Source of the DNA: Hypericum androsaemum
Lineage: Eukaryota; Streptophyta; Magnoliopsida; Malpighiales; Hypericaceae
Direction: 5' to 3'
Length of the DNA: 64,000 nt
Assembly: GCA_963995505.1 (NCBI GenBank)
Contig: OZ023187.1
Location: 10,379,176-10,443,175 of the forward strand
Numbering within the stretch: position 1 is the first letter of the stretch; each line of letters begins with the position of its first letter. Under the pieces are notes generated by a model, which saw nothing but the letters and a program-made list of their open reading frames with translations, did not search any database and had not been told where the DNA came from. Position numbers and translations under genes: made by a program. Positions 44,901-56,439 of this stretch are shown here, one piece after another.

Positions 44901-46749
44901 TAACTTTTCTAAGGCATTTGAGGTTGAATGTGATGCTTCAGGTGTTGGTATCGGCGCTGTTCTTATGCAAAAAGGACGACCAATTGCTTACTTTAGCGAA
45001 AAACTAAGTGGTGCAGCCTTAAACTACCCAACGTATGACAAGGAGTTGTACGCATTGGTTCGAACTTTGGAAATATGGCAACATTACCTATGGCCTAAGG
45101 AATTCGTGATTCACACTGACCATGAGTCATTGAAACACTTGAAGGGTCAGCACAAGCTAAACAAAAGGCATGCACGTTGGGTGGAGTTCATTGAGACATT
45201 TCCGTACGTCATTCGATATAAGCAAGGTAAGGAAAATGTGGTAGCTGATGCACTTTCTCGAAGGTACGCATTAATTTCTACTCTTGATGCAAAATTGCTT
45301 GGTTTTGAGCACATTAAGGAACTATATGCTGATGATAGTGACTTTTCTGAGTTGTACAAAGATTCTGAGAAAATTGCATCTGGTAAATTCTTTAGGCATG
45401 AAGGGTTCTTATTTCGAGAAAATAAGTTATGTGTGCCTAATTGTTCGTTGAGAGAGTTGTTAGTGCAGGAATCCCATGGTGGGGGCTTAATGGGTCATTT
45501 TGGAGTTGCAAAGACTCTGACGATTTTGCAGGAACACTTCTATTGGCCACACATGAAGCGTGACGTCGAGCGAATATGTGCCAGATGCATCACATGTAGG
45601 CAAGCTAAGTCAAAAGTTCAGCCCCACGGTTTGTATACCCCTCTACCTATTCCTAGTGAGCATTGGATTGATATTTCGATGGATTTTGTGTTAGGTCTGC
45701 CTAGGACTAAACGTGGGAGAGATTCTATTTTTGTGGTTGTGGATAGATTTTCCAAGATGGCACATTTTATTCCATATCATAAAACTGATAATGCTTCGCA
45801 TATTGCTGATTTGTTCTTTAGAGAGGTCGTGAGACTACATGGCATGCCTAGAACGATTATTTCAGATAGAGATACTAAGTTCTTGAGCTATTTCTGGAAG
45901 ACTTTGTGGTGTAAGTTAGGCACTAAGCTATTGTTTTCTACTACTTGTCATCCACAAACTGATGGTCAAACAGAAGTCGTAAATAGGACTTTGTCTACTT
46001 TGTTAAGGGCACTCATTAAGCAAAACATTAAAACTTGGGAAGATTGTTTGCCACATGTTGAGTTTGCTTGTAACCGGTCTGTTCATTCTGCTACTCAATT
46101 CTCACCGTTTGAACTTGTGTATGGATTTAACCCTTTAACTCCTTTGGATTTAAGCCCTTTGCCTTCAACTGAGTATGTTAACTTAGATGGAAAGAAGAAG
46201 GCTGATTTTGTCAAGCAGCTGCATGAGAAGGCTAGGTTGAACATCGAGCGTCGAACAGAGCAGTATGCAATACAAGCAAACAAGGGACAGCATAAGGTGG
46301 TCTTTGAACCTGGTGATTGGGTCTGGTTGCATATGAGGAAGGAACGTTTTCCAGCGCATCGACGTTCCAAGTTGCTACCACGAGGAGATGGTCCCTTTCA
46401 ACTTCTCGAACGCCTCAACGACAATGCTTACAAACTTGATTTACCTAGTGAGTATAATATAAGTGCAACTTTCAATGTTTCTGACTTAAGCCCGTTTGAT
46501 GTAGGTGATGATTTGAGGACAAATCCTTTTCAAGAGGAGGGGAATGATAGGAATCCTCCCACCACAACAAGGACACCAAAAGATCAAGTTCAAGTGCCAA
46601 ACGGACCACTCACAAGAGCAAGAGCCAAGAAGTTTCAAGCTGAGTTCAATGCCTTAATTCAAGAAATTTGGGCTCAAGCCAATCTGTTGAAGCCCATTGG
46701 TGACCCAGAAGCTAATAAGAAGCCCATAAACATTGTTAAGGCTGTTTAG
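41952..46749 (+). pseudogene. gag-pol of element G, gag rearranged
   Basis: ATG 41952 (MSHNDERSGEGTLGN) after a TTGCAG site. Defects: TGA at 42318-42320; in 42430-42545 a 29-bp stretch coding SDYAITWWD occurs twice while intervening gag sequence is missing, which shifts frame; TGA at 43537-43539 just after the protease. From 43540 to 46749 the frame is open: RT with YFDD, RNase H, integrase HHCC and [19 protein letters not shown], and the LTR-encoded tail [15 protein letters not shown], stop at 46749. CCHC ([14 protein letters not shown]) and protease (IIDGGS) are present. The protein differs from A throughout, so G is a separate subfamily. Confidence 0.92.
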
Positions 46750-47287
46750 GCAGTTAATTATGTCTTGATTTCGTTTTTAGGAGTTCTAGAATATCTAGAA
46801 AGTCAGATGTTTGTTAATTCCGAATTTTTAGGAGTATCCCGAAATTTTAGGAGTTATAGTCTATCTAGGAAGTCCCTTATGAGATAATTTCGTTTTTGGA
46901 AGTTTAAATCAGTTTAGGATACTATAATTTCGTTTTGAGCATATCTCAATTCGAATTAGGAGTCTCTAAACTTTGCCTATTTATAAAGGCACAAACAGAA
47001 TAAGGAGACTTTCTTTTGGCTGAATAAAATTTCATGAGTTGTTGACTCCCTTTTGGTTCTTGCGGGCTGATTAGTTCTTGCACGAACGACCACTTATCAA
47101 ACGGTTCATCCACCACCGTTTGTGACGTATTCGCTTTAAGATCGAGGTTCTTGTTTCCCTACAGCAGCGGGTCAAGGTTATTCAATACCGAGGTTCTTGC
47201 TCAGGCGTAAACAACGGGTTGAGATCTCCATCATTCTGAACGTAGAAGATCCGGCTTCCGCGTGGATCCGTCACAAAATTCACATCA
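46545..47287 (+). repeat. 3' LTR of element G (743 bp)
   Basis: Directly after PPT AAGAGGAGGGGAA. Lacks the 83-bp insertion of the 5' LTR. Hairpin 47098-47122. Confidence 0.94.
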
Positions 47288-49286
47288 AAAAGGAAAGAAA
47301 GGGTAAAGAAACTGCAAGATAAGGCAAGAAAAGATAAGAAAAGGCAAGGAAAAGGCATGAAAAGGCAAGAAAAGGAAAGAAAAGGCAAGAAAATGCATGA
47401 AAAGGAAAGAAAATGAAAGATGAGGCAAGAAAAGGATAGATAAGGCAAGAAATGGTAAGAAAAGGCAAGGAAAAGGCAAGAAAAGGCAAGATAAGGAAAG
47501 AAAAGGGAAGGAAAGGCAAGGAAAAGGCATGAAAAAGCAAGAAAAGGAAAGAAAAGGAAAGATAAGGTAAGAAAAGGCAAGATAAGGAATGAAAAGGAAA
47601 TATAAGGCATGAAAAGGCAATATAAGGCAAGAAAAGGCAAGAAAATGCAAGATAAGGAAAGAAAAGGCAATTTAAGTCAAGAAAAGGCAAGAAAATGCAA
47701 GATAAGGAAAGAAAAGCATGGAAAAGGCTTGAAAAGGCAAAGAAAAAGCAAGAAAATGTAAGAAAAGGAAAGATAAGGCAAGAAAAGGCAAGGAAAGGTA
47801 AGAAAAAGAAAGAAAAGGAAAGATAAGGCAAGAAAAGGCAAGGAAAAGGAATGAAAAGACGAGAAATGGCAAGGAAAAGGAATGAAAAGGCAAGAAAAGG
47901 AAAGATAAGGTAAGATAAGGCAAGAGAAGGAAAGAAAAGGCAAGGAAAAGGCAATATATGGCAAGAAAAGCAATGAAAAGGCAAGATAAGGACAGAAAAG
48001 GAAAGATGAGATAAAATAAGGCAAGATAAGGCAAGAAAAGGAAAACAAAGGCAAGGAAAAGATAAGAACAGGCAAGAAAAGGAAAGAAAAGGCAAGGAAA
48101 AGGCAAGAAAAGGCAAGATAAGGCAAAAGAAAGGCTAGGAAAAGGCACGAAAAGGCAAGAAAGGTCAAGAAAAGGAAAGAAAAGGTGAGAAAAGGTAAGA
48201 AAAGGAAAGAAAAGGTAAGAAAAGCCAAGAAAAGGTAAAAAAAGGATAGAAAAGGCATGGAAAAGGCAAGAAAATGCAAGAAAAGGCTAGAAAAGGTAAG
48301 AAAAGGAAAGAAAAGGAAAGAAAAGAGAAGAAAAGGTAAGAAAAGGCAAGATAAGGCAAGAAAAGGAAAGAAAGGGAAAGATAAGGCAAGATAAGGCAAG
48401 AAAATGAAAGAAAAGTCATGGAAAATGCATGAAAATGCATGAAAATATAAGAAAAGGAAAGAAAAGGCAAGGAAAAGGCAAGAAAAGGAAAGGTAAGGCA
48501 AGAAAAGGAAAGAAAAGGCAAGGAAAAGGTAAGAAAAGCCAAAATAAGGAAAGAAAAGGCATTGGTAGGAAAAGGCAAGAAAAGGTAAGAAAAGGTAAGA
48601 AAAGGCTAGAAAAGTCAAGGAAAAAGAAAGCAAAGGAAAGAGAAGGTAAGAAAAGGCAAGGAAAAGGCAAGGAAAGGCAAGAAATAGAAAAGGCAAGATC
48701 AGGTAAAATAAGGCAAGAAAAGGGAAGATCAAGCAAGAGAAGGAAAGATAAGGCAAGAAAAGGCAAAAAAGGCAACATAAGGCAAGGAAAGGCAAGAAAA
48801 GGAAAGAAAAGGCAAGATAAGGCATGAAAAGGCAAGAAAAGGAAAGAAAATGCATGGAAAAGGCATGGAAAGGCAAGAAAAGGAAAGATAAGGCAAGAAA
48901 AGGCAAGAAAATGAAAGAAAAGGCTTTGAAAAGGCAAGAAAGGGCAACGAAAAGGCAAGAAAAGGCAAGATAAGGCAAGAAAAGGTAAGGAAAAGGAAAG
49001 ATAAGGCAAGATAAGGCAAGTAAAGGGAAGGAAAGGCAAGAAAAGGTAAGATAAAAAAAGAAAAGGCAAGAAAAGTCAAGGAAAAGGCAAGAAAAGTAAA
49101 GAAAAGGCTAGGAAAGGCAAGGAAAAGGCAAGAAAAGTAATGAAAAGGCAAGATAAGGTAAGAAAAGGCAAGATAAGGAATGAAATGGCAAGAAAAGGTA
49201 AGATAAGGCAAGAAAAGTAATGAAAAGGTAAGAAAAGACAAGATAAGTCACGAAAAGGAAAGAAAATGCAAGAAAATGAAAGAAGA
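47288..49286. repeat. Purine minisatellite (second block, right of G)
   Basis: About 2 kb of the decamer array, colinear with about 21600-23200 of the first block. Ends with GAAGA, the target site of element H. The long Phe/Leu/Ser frames on the minus strand are a composition effect. Confidence 0.92.
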
Positions 49287-49636
49287 TGGCGTAGGAAGCC
49301 GAGTGCATGGCATTGTTTGCTATTAATGTTGTGTGTTTTAATTTCGTTTTAATTTGGGTCAGCTGATGGGACTATGTCTTTAATGTAATAAGGCAGATAA
49401 TTGTCATTAAGTAGGGAGGTTAAAGTGGAGAAAACGGCCAGAGGGAGTGGAGGAGCTTAGCCTTTATTTCCGCATAATTGTAGGCTGTAAATCCGCCTCC
49501 TTATAAGTCCGAATTGAATGAATAATGAGCAGCTGAATTTGAATCCAAAAACTCCTGAAGAACACATTATTGCGGAGTGTTTTCCGTGTTTCCTTATTTG
49601 AATTGTCCAAGTTGACCGCTGGAATTATTTCAGCAA
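49287..49636 (+). repeat. 5' LTR of element H, truncated
   Basis: Matches 51536-51885 with about five differences, then jumps at CAGCAAGG into pol. Confidence 0.9.
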
Positions 49637-51512
49637 GGTTGATGCAATCAGTTCCTGGCCCGCACCCACGAACGTGAGCCAGACAAGAAGTTTCCTTGGA
49701 TTGGCCACCTTTTACCGAAGGTTCATAAGGGACTTCAGTATGATTGCAGCCCCACTTACGTCCCTACTCAAGAAGAATATTTCCTTTGTGTGGGGAGAAG
49801 AAGCTGAGCAAGCATTCTTACGGTTGAAAGAGAAGCTGAGCAACGCACCTGTTCTAGCACTCCCGGACTTTGCGAAATTATTTGAAGTAGAAGTGGATGC
49901 ATCGGGACTCGGAATAGGAGCTGTCTTGTCCCAAGAGAAGAGGCCCCTTGCGTATTTCAGCGAGAAACTAAGTGAGCCAAGGCAGAAATGGACAACCTAC
50001 GAGAAGGAGTTCTATGCTATTTTCCGAGCTCTTAAGACGTGGGAGCACTACTTGGTTGGTAAGGAATTCGTGCTTTATTCTGACCATAGGGCATTGAAGT
50101 TCTTGCATGATCAGTCCAAGATAGTTAATCCTATGCATGCACGGTGGTGTACGTATCTACAAAAGTTTCCTTTCAAAATAATGCATAAGAGTGGAGCTCA
50201 GAATGTAGTTGCGTATGCATTGAGTAGAAGGTCTCTTTTGCTTACTTAATTGAGAGGCACGATCACGGCTTTTGAATGTTTGCGAGAACTTTATGAGCAA
50301 GATGATGACTTTGGAGAGATATGGATGAAGTGCAAAGATGGAAGAGGGTTCGAAGACTTTTTCTTGCAGGATGGTTACTTAATGAAAGGTAACCAATTGT
50401 GTATTCCTAGAACTTCTCTACGTGATCAGTTGATGTGGGAGATGCATGGACGAGCTCTTTCTGCCCATTTTGGTCGTGATAAGACCCTCTCATCGTTGCA
50501 AGAACGGTTCTACTGGCCGAAGATGGCAAAAGGAATTGCTAAGTTCGTAAAACATTGCCGAGTGTGCCAAGAAATGAAAGGAACCGTGCACAATACTGGC
50601 CTATATACACCTCTACCAATTCCTGAAGCAATTTGGGAAGACTTGAGCATGGACTTCGTGCTTGGTTTGCCGCGCACACCGCGAGGAACAGACTCAATTT
50701 TTGTTGTGGTTGACAGGTTATCCAAGATGGCGCACTTCATTGCGTGCAAAAAGACCAACGATGCGCACGCAGTGGCCAAACACTTTTTCAAGGAAGTAGT
50801 TTGCTTGCACGGGGTGCCGAAGTCAATCACCTCAGACCGAGACACCAAGTTTCTCGCCAGCTTCTGGAAAACACTATGGAGGATGTTTGATGCCACTCTT
50901 CAGTTCAGCACAGCCGCACATCCATAAACGGATGGCCAGACCGAGGCAACCAACCGCACCCTTGGCAACCTCTTGCGGAGTTTGTGTCATGAAAGGCAGA
51001 GGCAATGGGATTTAGCTCTACCTATCGCGGAATTTGCTTATAATGGCGCGGTTCACAGATCAACAGGGAAATCTCCTTTTTCCTTGGTCTATACAAAGGT
51101 TCCGAATCACCTTGTGGATGTCTCAACCGTGCCTAGGCCTTCGCGAGCTAATCCTGCTGCCATCACATATGCGGAGCACGTGCAATCTGTCCTGGATGCC
51201 GTGAAGAAGAGATTGGAAGCGACCTATGCTAAAGAGAAGGAGAGAATTGATGCAAAACGGAAAGAGCAACTGTTCCTGCCCGGAGAACAAGTAATGGTGC
51301 ACTTCAGAAAAGAACGCATGCCATCTAGCATGGGTGGCAAACTCCAGGCGAGGAAGTTCGGCCCTTACAAGGTCTTGAGGCGAGTGAATGATAATGCCTA
51401 TGTGATTGACCTTCCGGAGGAGTTTGGGGTATCCAAAACCTTCAATGTCGCGGATTTAACTCCATATTTTGATCCTCTTCCTATGCCTAGTAAGCTGGCT
51501 GCTCGAGACTAG
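49635..51512 (+). pseudogene. RT end, RNase H and integrase of element H
   Basis: Frame opens at the LTR junction ([23 protein letters not shown]) in the RT-RNase H connection. RNase H acids lie in [23 protein letters not shown]; in the last site the usual VADALSRR reads VAYALSRR, so that aspartate is lost. TAA at 50247 and TAA at 50925 (where HPQTDGQ is expected) break one continuous frame. Integrase: [10 protein letters not shown]...CRVCQEMK zinc finger, [25 protein letters not shown]. It ends LTPYFDPLPMPSKLAARD with neither chromodomain nor TRARA tail. Non-functional. Confidence 0.88.
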
Positions 51513-51535
51513 CATCGTTTTCAAGAAGGGGAGGA

Positions 51536-51983
51536 TGGCGTAGGAAGCCGAGTACATGGCATTGTTCGCTATTAATGTTGTGTGTTTTAATTTCGTTTTA
51601 ATTTGGGTCAGCTGATGGGACTATGTCTTTAATGTAATAAGGCAAATAATTGTCATTAAGTAGGGAGGTTAAAGTGGAGAAAACGGCCAGAGGGAGTGGA
51701 GGAGCTTAGCCTTTATTTCCGCATAATTGTAGGCTGTAAACCCGCCTCCTTATAAGTCCGAATTGAATGAATAATGAGCAGCTGAATTTGAATCCAAAAA
51801 CTCCTGAAGAACACATTATTGCGGAGTGTTTTCCGTGTTTCCTTATTAGAATTGTCCAAGTTGACCGCTGGAATTATTTCAGCAACCTTTAGCTTAGCTT
51901 CGGAAGTTGCAAGCTATCGTATTCCTTTCACTTTCACGTTTTCCACCACCGAGATTTCGCTTACGCTTCGTTGTGCTACGCTA
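51536..51983 (+). repeat. 3' LTR of element H (448 bp)
   Basis: Follows PPT AAGAAGGGGAGGA. The right end is set at CTACGCTA because GAAGA plus minisatellite follows there and because it mirrors the TGGCGTAG start. Confidence 0.88.
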
Positions 51984-52313
51984 GAAGAGGCAAGATAAGG
52001 TAAGAAAAGGGAAGATAAGGAATGAAATGGCAAGAAAAGGCAAGATATGGCAAGAAAAGGTATGAAAAGGCAAGAAAAGGCAAGATAAGTCACGAAAAGG
52101 CAAGAAAAGGCAAGGAAAGGCAAGAAAAGGAAAGAAAAGGCAAGGAAAGGCAAGGAAAAGGAATGAAAAGGAAAGAAAAGGAAAGAAAATGTACGTAAAA
52201 GGCATAAAAGGCAAGAAAAAGAAAGAAAATGCAAGAAAAAGTATGGAAAATGTATGAAAAGGCAAGAAAAGGTATGAAAAATGCATGAAAAGGAAAGAAA
52301 AGGTATGGAAAAT
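51984..52313. repeat. Purine minisatellite (third block)
   Basis: Resumes the array after H; colinear with about 23235-23612 of the first block, including the rare variants GTACGTAAAAGGC and GTATGAAAAATGCATG. Confidence 0.92.
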
Positions 52314-52680
52314 TGCGTAGCGTGCGGAAGCTCAGCTAACTCGAACGGATAAATCCTCTTCAAGCACAACTTCCGTTGTGTTAAAGAGTTGGTCCAAGAG
52401 TGTTGGACGGCCAGCAAGGGCGAAATAAGATAAAAGGGACGCACCCTTTGCTCAGATTTGGAAAGAAAGTCTTTCTCTCTTGAAATTGGATTCAAAACTA
52501 ATTTCTTTATTTCTCACAATGATAGCCCTTTAATAGGGGCTTGACTTAAGGCTTCTTAAGGCTTATTGTAAGCCAAAAGTCACGGAGGTTACAGGCTGAT
52601 TAAGACAACCATTTATTTCCCTTTTTACATAAATGGTACTTAGACCTTATTAACTACCACGTGAGCTTAATACCCAAATC
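52314..52680 (-). repeat. LTR fragment L3, unassigned family
   Basis: Probable minus-oriented LTR: starts TGCGTAGCGTG on plus (so ends CACGCTACGCA on minus) right after AAAAT of the minisatellite, and is interrupted by E1 at target AGTAC. Contains TTTAATAGGGG and AATAAAG on the minus strand. No gene seen. The start resembles LTR H only in its first bases. Confidence 0.55.
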
Positions 52681-52685
52681 AGTAC

Positions 52686-53464
52686 TGATATGAATCCTAG
52701 CAGCCTTATAAAGTACTAAATTGACTAATTGTGAGAGCATGTGCAAATCACTTCAAGTTACAATTTAACGGGCTGATTTCCAAGCTTATATTGAAGAGTT
52801 GGACTCAAGTGAGTTCATTGAAGTCCATTGTTGTAGAACCACGAAATTGAGAGCATTCATTCATGTTAAAGAAGGAAATTCCAGCAGCAAAGATCTTGAA
52901 GATTCTTTCTCTCTGATTTGGGCATTCTATTTAGGAAGTTTATTTCAGCCATTAATTTTGATTAGGAAGTTATATTCCAACAACTCTTGGCTTATTTAGA
53001 TTGTTGGACACGTTTTTAGCCTTCCTAAAAGGCAGAAAATTGTTTCCTTTTTAGTTTTCCTTTTCGGCCAGATTTTAATACCTTTTTAGGAGTTGTTTGA
53101 TTATGAATCTCTTTGTAATATTGAGCCTATTTATAGAGGCTGATGCAATGAGAATAAGTAGAATATTATTGATTGAAAAACGTGGGCCAAACTCTAGGTT
53201 CTTCGGAACTGTTCGAACACAACGGAGCGATTTCGTTGAGTTCTACTTCGACTTATCAAGCGGCTCTTCATCACCGTTTGTAGCGTCAACGACATATCAA
53301 GGTTCTTTGTTTCAACTCAAACAGTGGGTCGCGGTCTTAATACCAAGGTTCTTGTTTGGTTGTGAGCATCGGGTCGAGATCTCCATCACAAACTGATCTA
53401 GAACGATCTGGGATTTCAACGCTTCTTAGACGGGTCTCGCACATCGTTGGCGGGGTTCGTATCA
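52686..53464 (+). repeat. E-type LTR (779 bp) with PBS
   Basis: TGATATGAATCC ... TTCGTATCA, then TGGTATCAGAGC at 53467-53478. Preceded by AGTAC (52681-52685), the presumed target duplication. Encodes the decayed tail LIVRACANHFKLQFNGL. Hairpin 53257-53280. Confidence 0.88.
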
Positions 53465-53473
53465 TTTGGTATC

Positions 53474-54095
53474 AGAGCATGTGCAAAGCACTTCAAGTTT
53501 CAATTTAACGGGCTGATTTCCAAGCTTATATTGAAGAGTTGGACTCAAGTGAGTTCATTGAAGTCCATTGTTGTAGAACCACGAAATTGAGAGCATTCAT
53601 TCATGTTAAAGAAGGAAATTCCAGCAGCAAAGATCTTGAAGATTCTTTCTCTCTGATTTGGGCATTCTATTTAGGAAGTTTATTTCAGCCATTAATTTTG
53701 ATTAGGAAGTTATATTCCAACAACTCTTGGCTTATTTAGATTGTTGGACACGTTTTTAGCCTTCCTAAAAGGCAGAGAATTGTTTCCTTTTTAGTTTCCC
53801 TTTTCGGCCAGATTTTAATTCCTCTTTAGGAGTTGTTTGATTATGAATCTCTTTGTAATATTGAGCCTATTTATAGAGGCTGATGCAATGAGAATAAGTA
53901 GAATATTATTGATTGAAAAATTTGGGCCAAACTCTAGGTTATTCGGAACTGTTCGAACACAACGGAGCGATTTCGTTGAGTTCTACTTCGACTTATCAAG
54001 CGGCTCTTCATCACCGTTTGTGGCATCATCGACATATCAAGGTTCTTTGTTTCAACTCAAACAGCGGGTCGCGGTCTTAATACCAAGGTTCTTGT
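53474..54095 (+). repeat. Second, doubly truncated E-type LTR copy
   Basis: Corresponds to 52734-53355. Joined on the left to the PBS at the shared AGAGC and on the right, at CTTGT, to gag. Both joints show short shared bases, as in illegitimate recombination. Hairpin 53997-54020. Confidence 0.85.
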
Positions 54096-55647
54096 CACAA
54101 GAAGGAGGCGTAATAGAGAGCGTCCTATCTACATGGGAGGAGATGAAAGTGGTGATGAGGAAACGTTTTGTTCCAAGTCATTACTACCGAGAGCTATACA
54201 AGAAGTTACAAGGGATGAGACAAGGAAGTCTGAGCGTGGAAGAATATTACAAACAAATGGAGATGGCCATGATAAGAGTTGATGTGGAGGAAGATAGAGA
54301 AGCTACCATGGCAAGGTTCTTGAATGGACTCAATCCTGAGATCCATGACAAAGTAGAGTTGCAACACTATGTGGAGTTGGAGGACATGGTGCATATGGCC
54401 ACGAAAATTGAGAAGCAACTGAAGAGAGGAGGAGGAGGGACAAGAGCTACATCAAGTGCTAATTGGAAGCCAAACTATTCAAAGAAATTTGACAAACCAC
54501 AGGCAACCAAGATAGAGCACAAGACTGAGATGTCCAATGCCAACTCTCAAAAGAAGGTGGAAGCCACTCCCACACGAAACCGAGATATCAAGTGCTTCAA
54601 GTGTCAAGGAAGGGGGCACATCTCAAGTCAATGCCCTAACAAACATATTATGGTAATTAGAGAGAGTGGAGAGGTCGTAACAGAAGGAGAAGACTCGGAT
54701 CATGCTAGCATGCCTTCATTGGAAGACGTATCCGAAGAGGAAATTCAAGTTCCTGAAGGACTCACTCTAGTGGCAAGAAGAGCCTTGAACTTGCAAGCAA
54801 GAGAAGAAGATGACAAAGCACAAAGGGAGAACATCTTCCATACAAGATGTTATGTCAAGGACAAGGTGTGTAGTGTCCTCATTGATGGAGGCAGCTGTGC
54901 TAACGTGGCAAGCACTACTATGGTTGAGAAGTTAGGGTTACTCACGAAAAAATACCCTAAGCCTTACAAGCTGCAATGGCTGAATGATAGTGGAGAAGTA
55001 CGAGTGGAGAAGCAAGTGCTAGTGACATTCCGCATTGGCAAGTACGAAGATGAAGTGTTGTGCGATGTTGTGCCAATGCAAGCTAGTCATCTACTATTGG
55101 GGAGGCCGTGGCAGTTTGATAGAAGAGTAACTCATGACGGACACACCAACAAGTACTCATTTACACTCAATAGGCGTGTGTTCACTTTGGCACCCTTAGC
55201 GCCATCACAAGTTTGAGAAGATCAGATGAAGTTACAAAAAGAAAGTGATGAGAGAAAAAAGTGTGAGCAAAAGAAACGAATTGAGAGGAGAGAAGAAGCC
55301 GAAAAATAGAAAGGAAAAACGGCCAAAAGAGAGGATACAATGGAGCGAACAAAAGAAGCCGGAAAAACAGAATTGAAATCGGCCATTGAGAGAAAATCCG
55401 AGGGATGGAAAAAGAACTACTATGTGGGAGCAAGTGAAATCAAGCAAGCTTGTTTTGAAAAAAAGTCTATGATCTTACTCCGGTATAGGGAGACACTTTT
55501 TATCACTAACGAACTTGAGCCACACTTGCCTAGTGTGATTGTTTCTCTCTTGCAGGACTACAAGGATGTCTTTCCCGAAGAGCTACCAGCTGGATTACAA
55601 CCTATACGAGGGATTGAGCATCAGATTGACTTTGTTCCAGGAGCTAC
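54096..55647 (+). pseudogene. gag-pol fragment of element I, interrupted by K1
   Basis: Starts within gag ([16 protein letters not shown]), then CCHC ([14 protein letters not shown]), protease (LIDGGS) and the protease-RT linker. TGA at 55214-55216 and TAG near 55307 interrupt the frame. It ends at VPGAT (55647), where the 5' LTR of K1 begins; RT onward should resume beyond the window. Nearly identical to K1 at 57634-59125, but it keeps about 60 bp of linker that K1 lacks. An apparent frame from 53837 into gag is a fusion made by the deletion joint. Confidence 0.88.
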
Positions 55648-56439
55648 TGATGTGAGCACACCTACGAACACACCTACATTGAAGCCACAAGACTCACGGC
55701 AAGTGCACGTACCAATTGGACCGGTGACACGAGCAAGAGCCAAAAATTTTCAGGCATAATTTAATGGATTAATGCAAGAAGTCTGGGCTCAAGATGGTGC
55801 GTACAAGTGCAAGGACGTGCATGAGGCCCACGCAAAGCCCATGCACGTGATAGAGGCTATTTTGGAAGCTTGATATGCACGCAAACTTCTGGATGCATGC
55901 GCACATGGAGAATTAGAAAGAATCAACCTATTTAGGCCGTGCATCTACTTGTTAGGACGTGCAACTTTTAGCTATTCTATTAGATATTATTTGCTTAGAT
56001 TATTTCCTATTTTAGTTGAATAATTCGGCCAGAATATCCTTAGATTAGGAAAGAGAGTTTTGGCCAGCCTTTGAACTCCTTTTAAGGAGTTAGCTTGTTT
56101 AGGAATACTTTGGTACTTTGGAGCCTATATAAGGAGGTCTCCTAGCAATAAAACGGACACAACTTTTGAGATTGATAATTTTGTGAGTTAGATACTCCTT
56201 GCGTGTTCTTGCTATTTGCTGGATTGCTTAGCTTGAGCGAAACTTTTTCACTTATCAAACGATTCATCCATCATCGTTTGTGGCGTGGTTCGACTTGGAT
56301 CATAGGTTCTCGAATTTCCATTGCTTGGGTTGCGGATCTCCTAGACCAAGGTTCTTGCAAGGCTCGAGTTCGGGGGTTGCGGTCTCTTCCATCCAAAGTA
56401 GCATGGTCCGTTGTGAATCTCCTGCCGAGGTTCATATCA
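55648..56439 (+). repeat. 5' LTR of K1 (792 bp)
   Basis: TGATGTGAGCACACC ... TTCATATCA. The tail-coding part (GPVTRARAKNFQA) has an in-frame TAA after A but otherwise continues to ILEA. TATATAAGG near 56125. The PBS that follows (56442-56453) is TGGTATCAAAGC, one mismatch. Confidence 0.92.
56256..56280 (+). other. Conserved R/U5 stem-loop of K1
   Basis: CAAACGA, 11-base loop, TCGTTTG: perfect stem; the closing pair is A-T instead of G-C, changed on both sides relative to G. Confidence 0.7.

Larger units (their letters stand above)
36314..47287 (+). mobile_element. Element G: CRM-like retrotransposon with an F tandem in its leader
   Basis: Plus strand, TSD AAAAG (36309-36313 and 47288-47292). 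LTRs 826 and 743 bp differ at about ten positions plus an 83-bp insertion in the left one, so G is older than A, B and C. Gag is rearranged, pol almost open. Confidence 0.94.
49287..51983 (+). mobile_element. Element H: Ty3/gypsy remnant of another family
   Basis: TSD GAAGA (49282-49286 and 51984-51988). 3' LTR complete (448 bp); 5' LTR truncated after 350 bp. The deletion that removed the LTR end also removed PBS, gag, protease and most of RT. LTR ends form an imperfect inverted repeat, TGGCGTAG/CTACGCTA. Confidence 0.88.

Noticed and set aside
49674..51512. Element H as the 3' half of another CRM-like copy
   Set aside because: LTR, PPT and C-terminus differ (no TRARA tail, TGGCG LTR start), and the protein is clearly diverged.
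51886..51983. Unexplained 98-bp segment between LTR H and the minisatellite
   Set aside because: It is the end of the 3' LTR: the inverted repeat end and the GAAGA duplication lie at 51983/51984, and the 5' LTR simply lacks this part.
53837..55216. Single frame joining LTR-derived residues to gag and protease
   Set aside because: The N-terminal part is E-type LTR fused to gag by a deletion joint; the homologous gag begins elsewhere (57071 in K1).
55640..55660. Deletion joining pol directly to a 3' LTR (also at 59634)
   Set aside because: Both joints are at the exact TG start of an LTR that is followed by a PBS and a new leader, so they are 5' LTRs of inserted elements.
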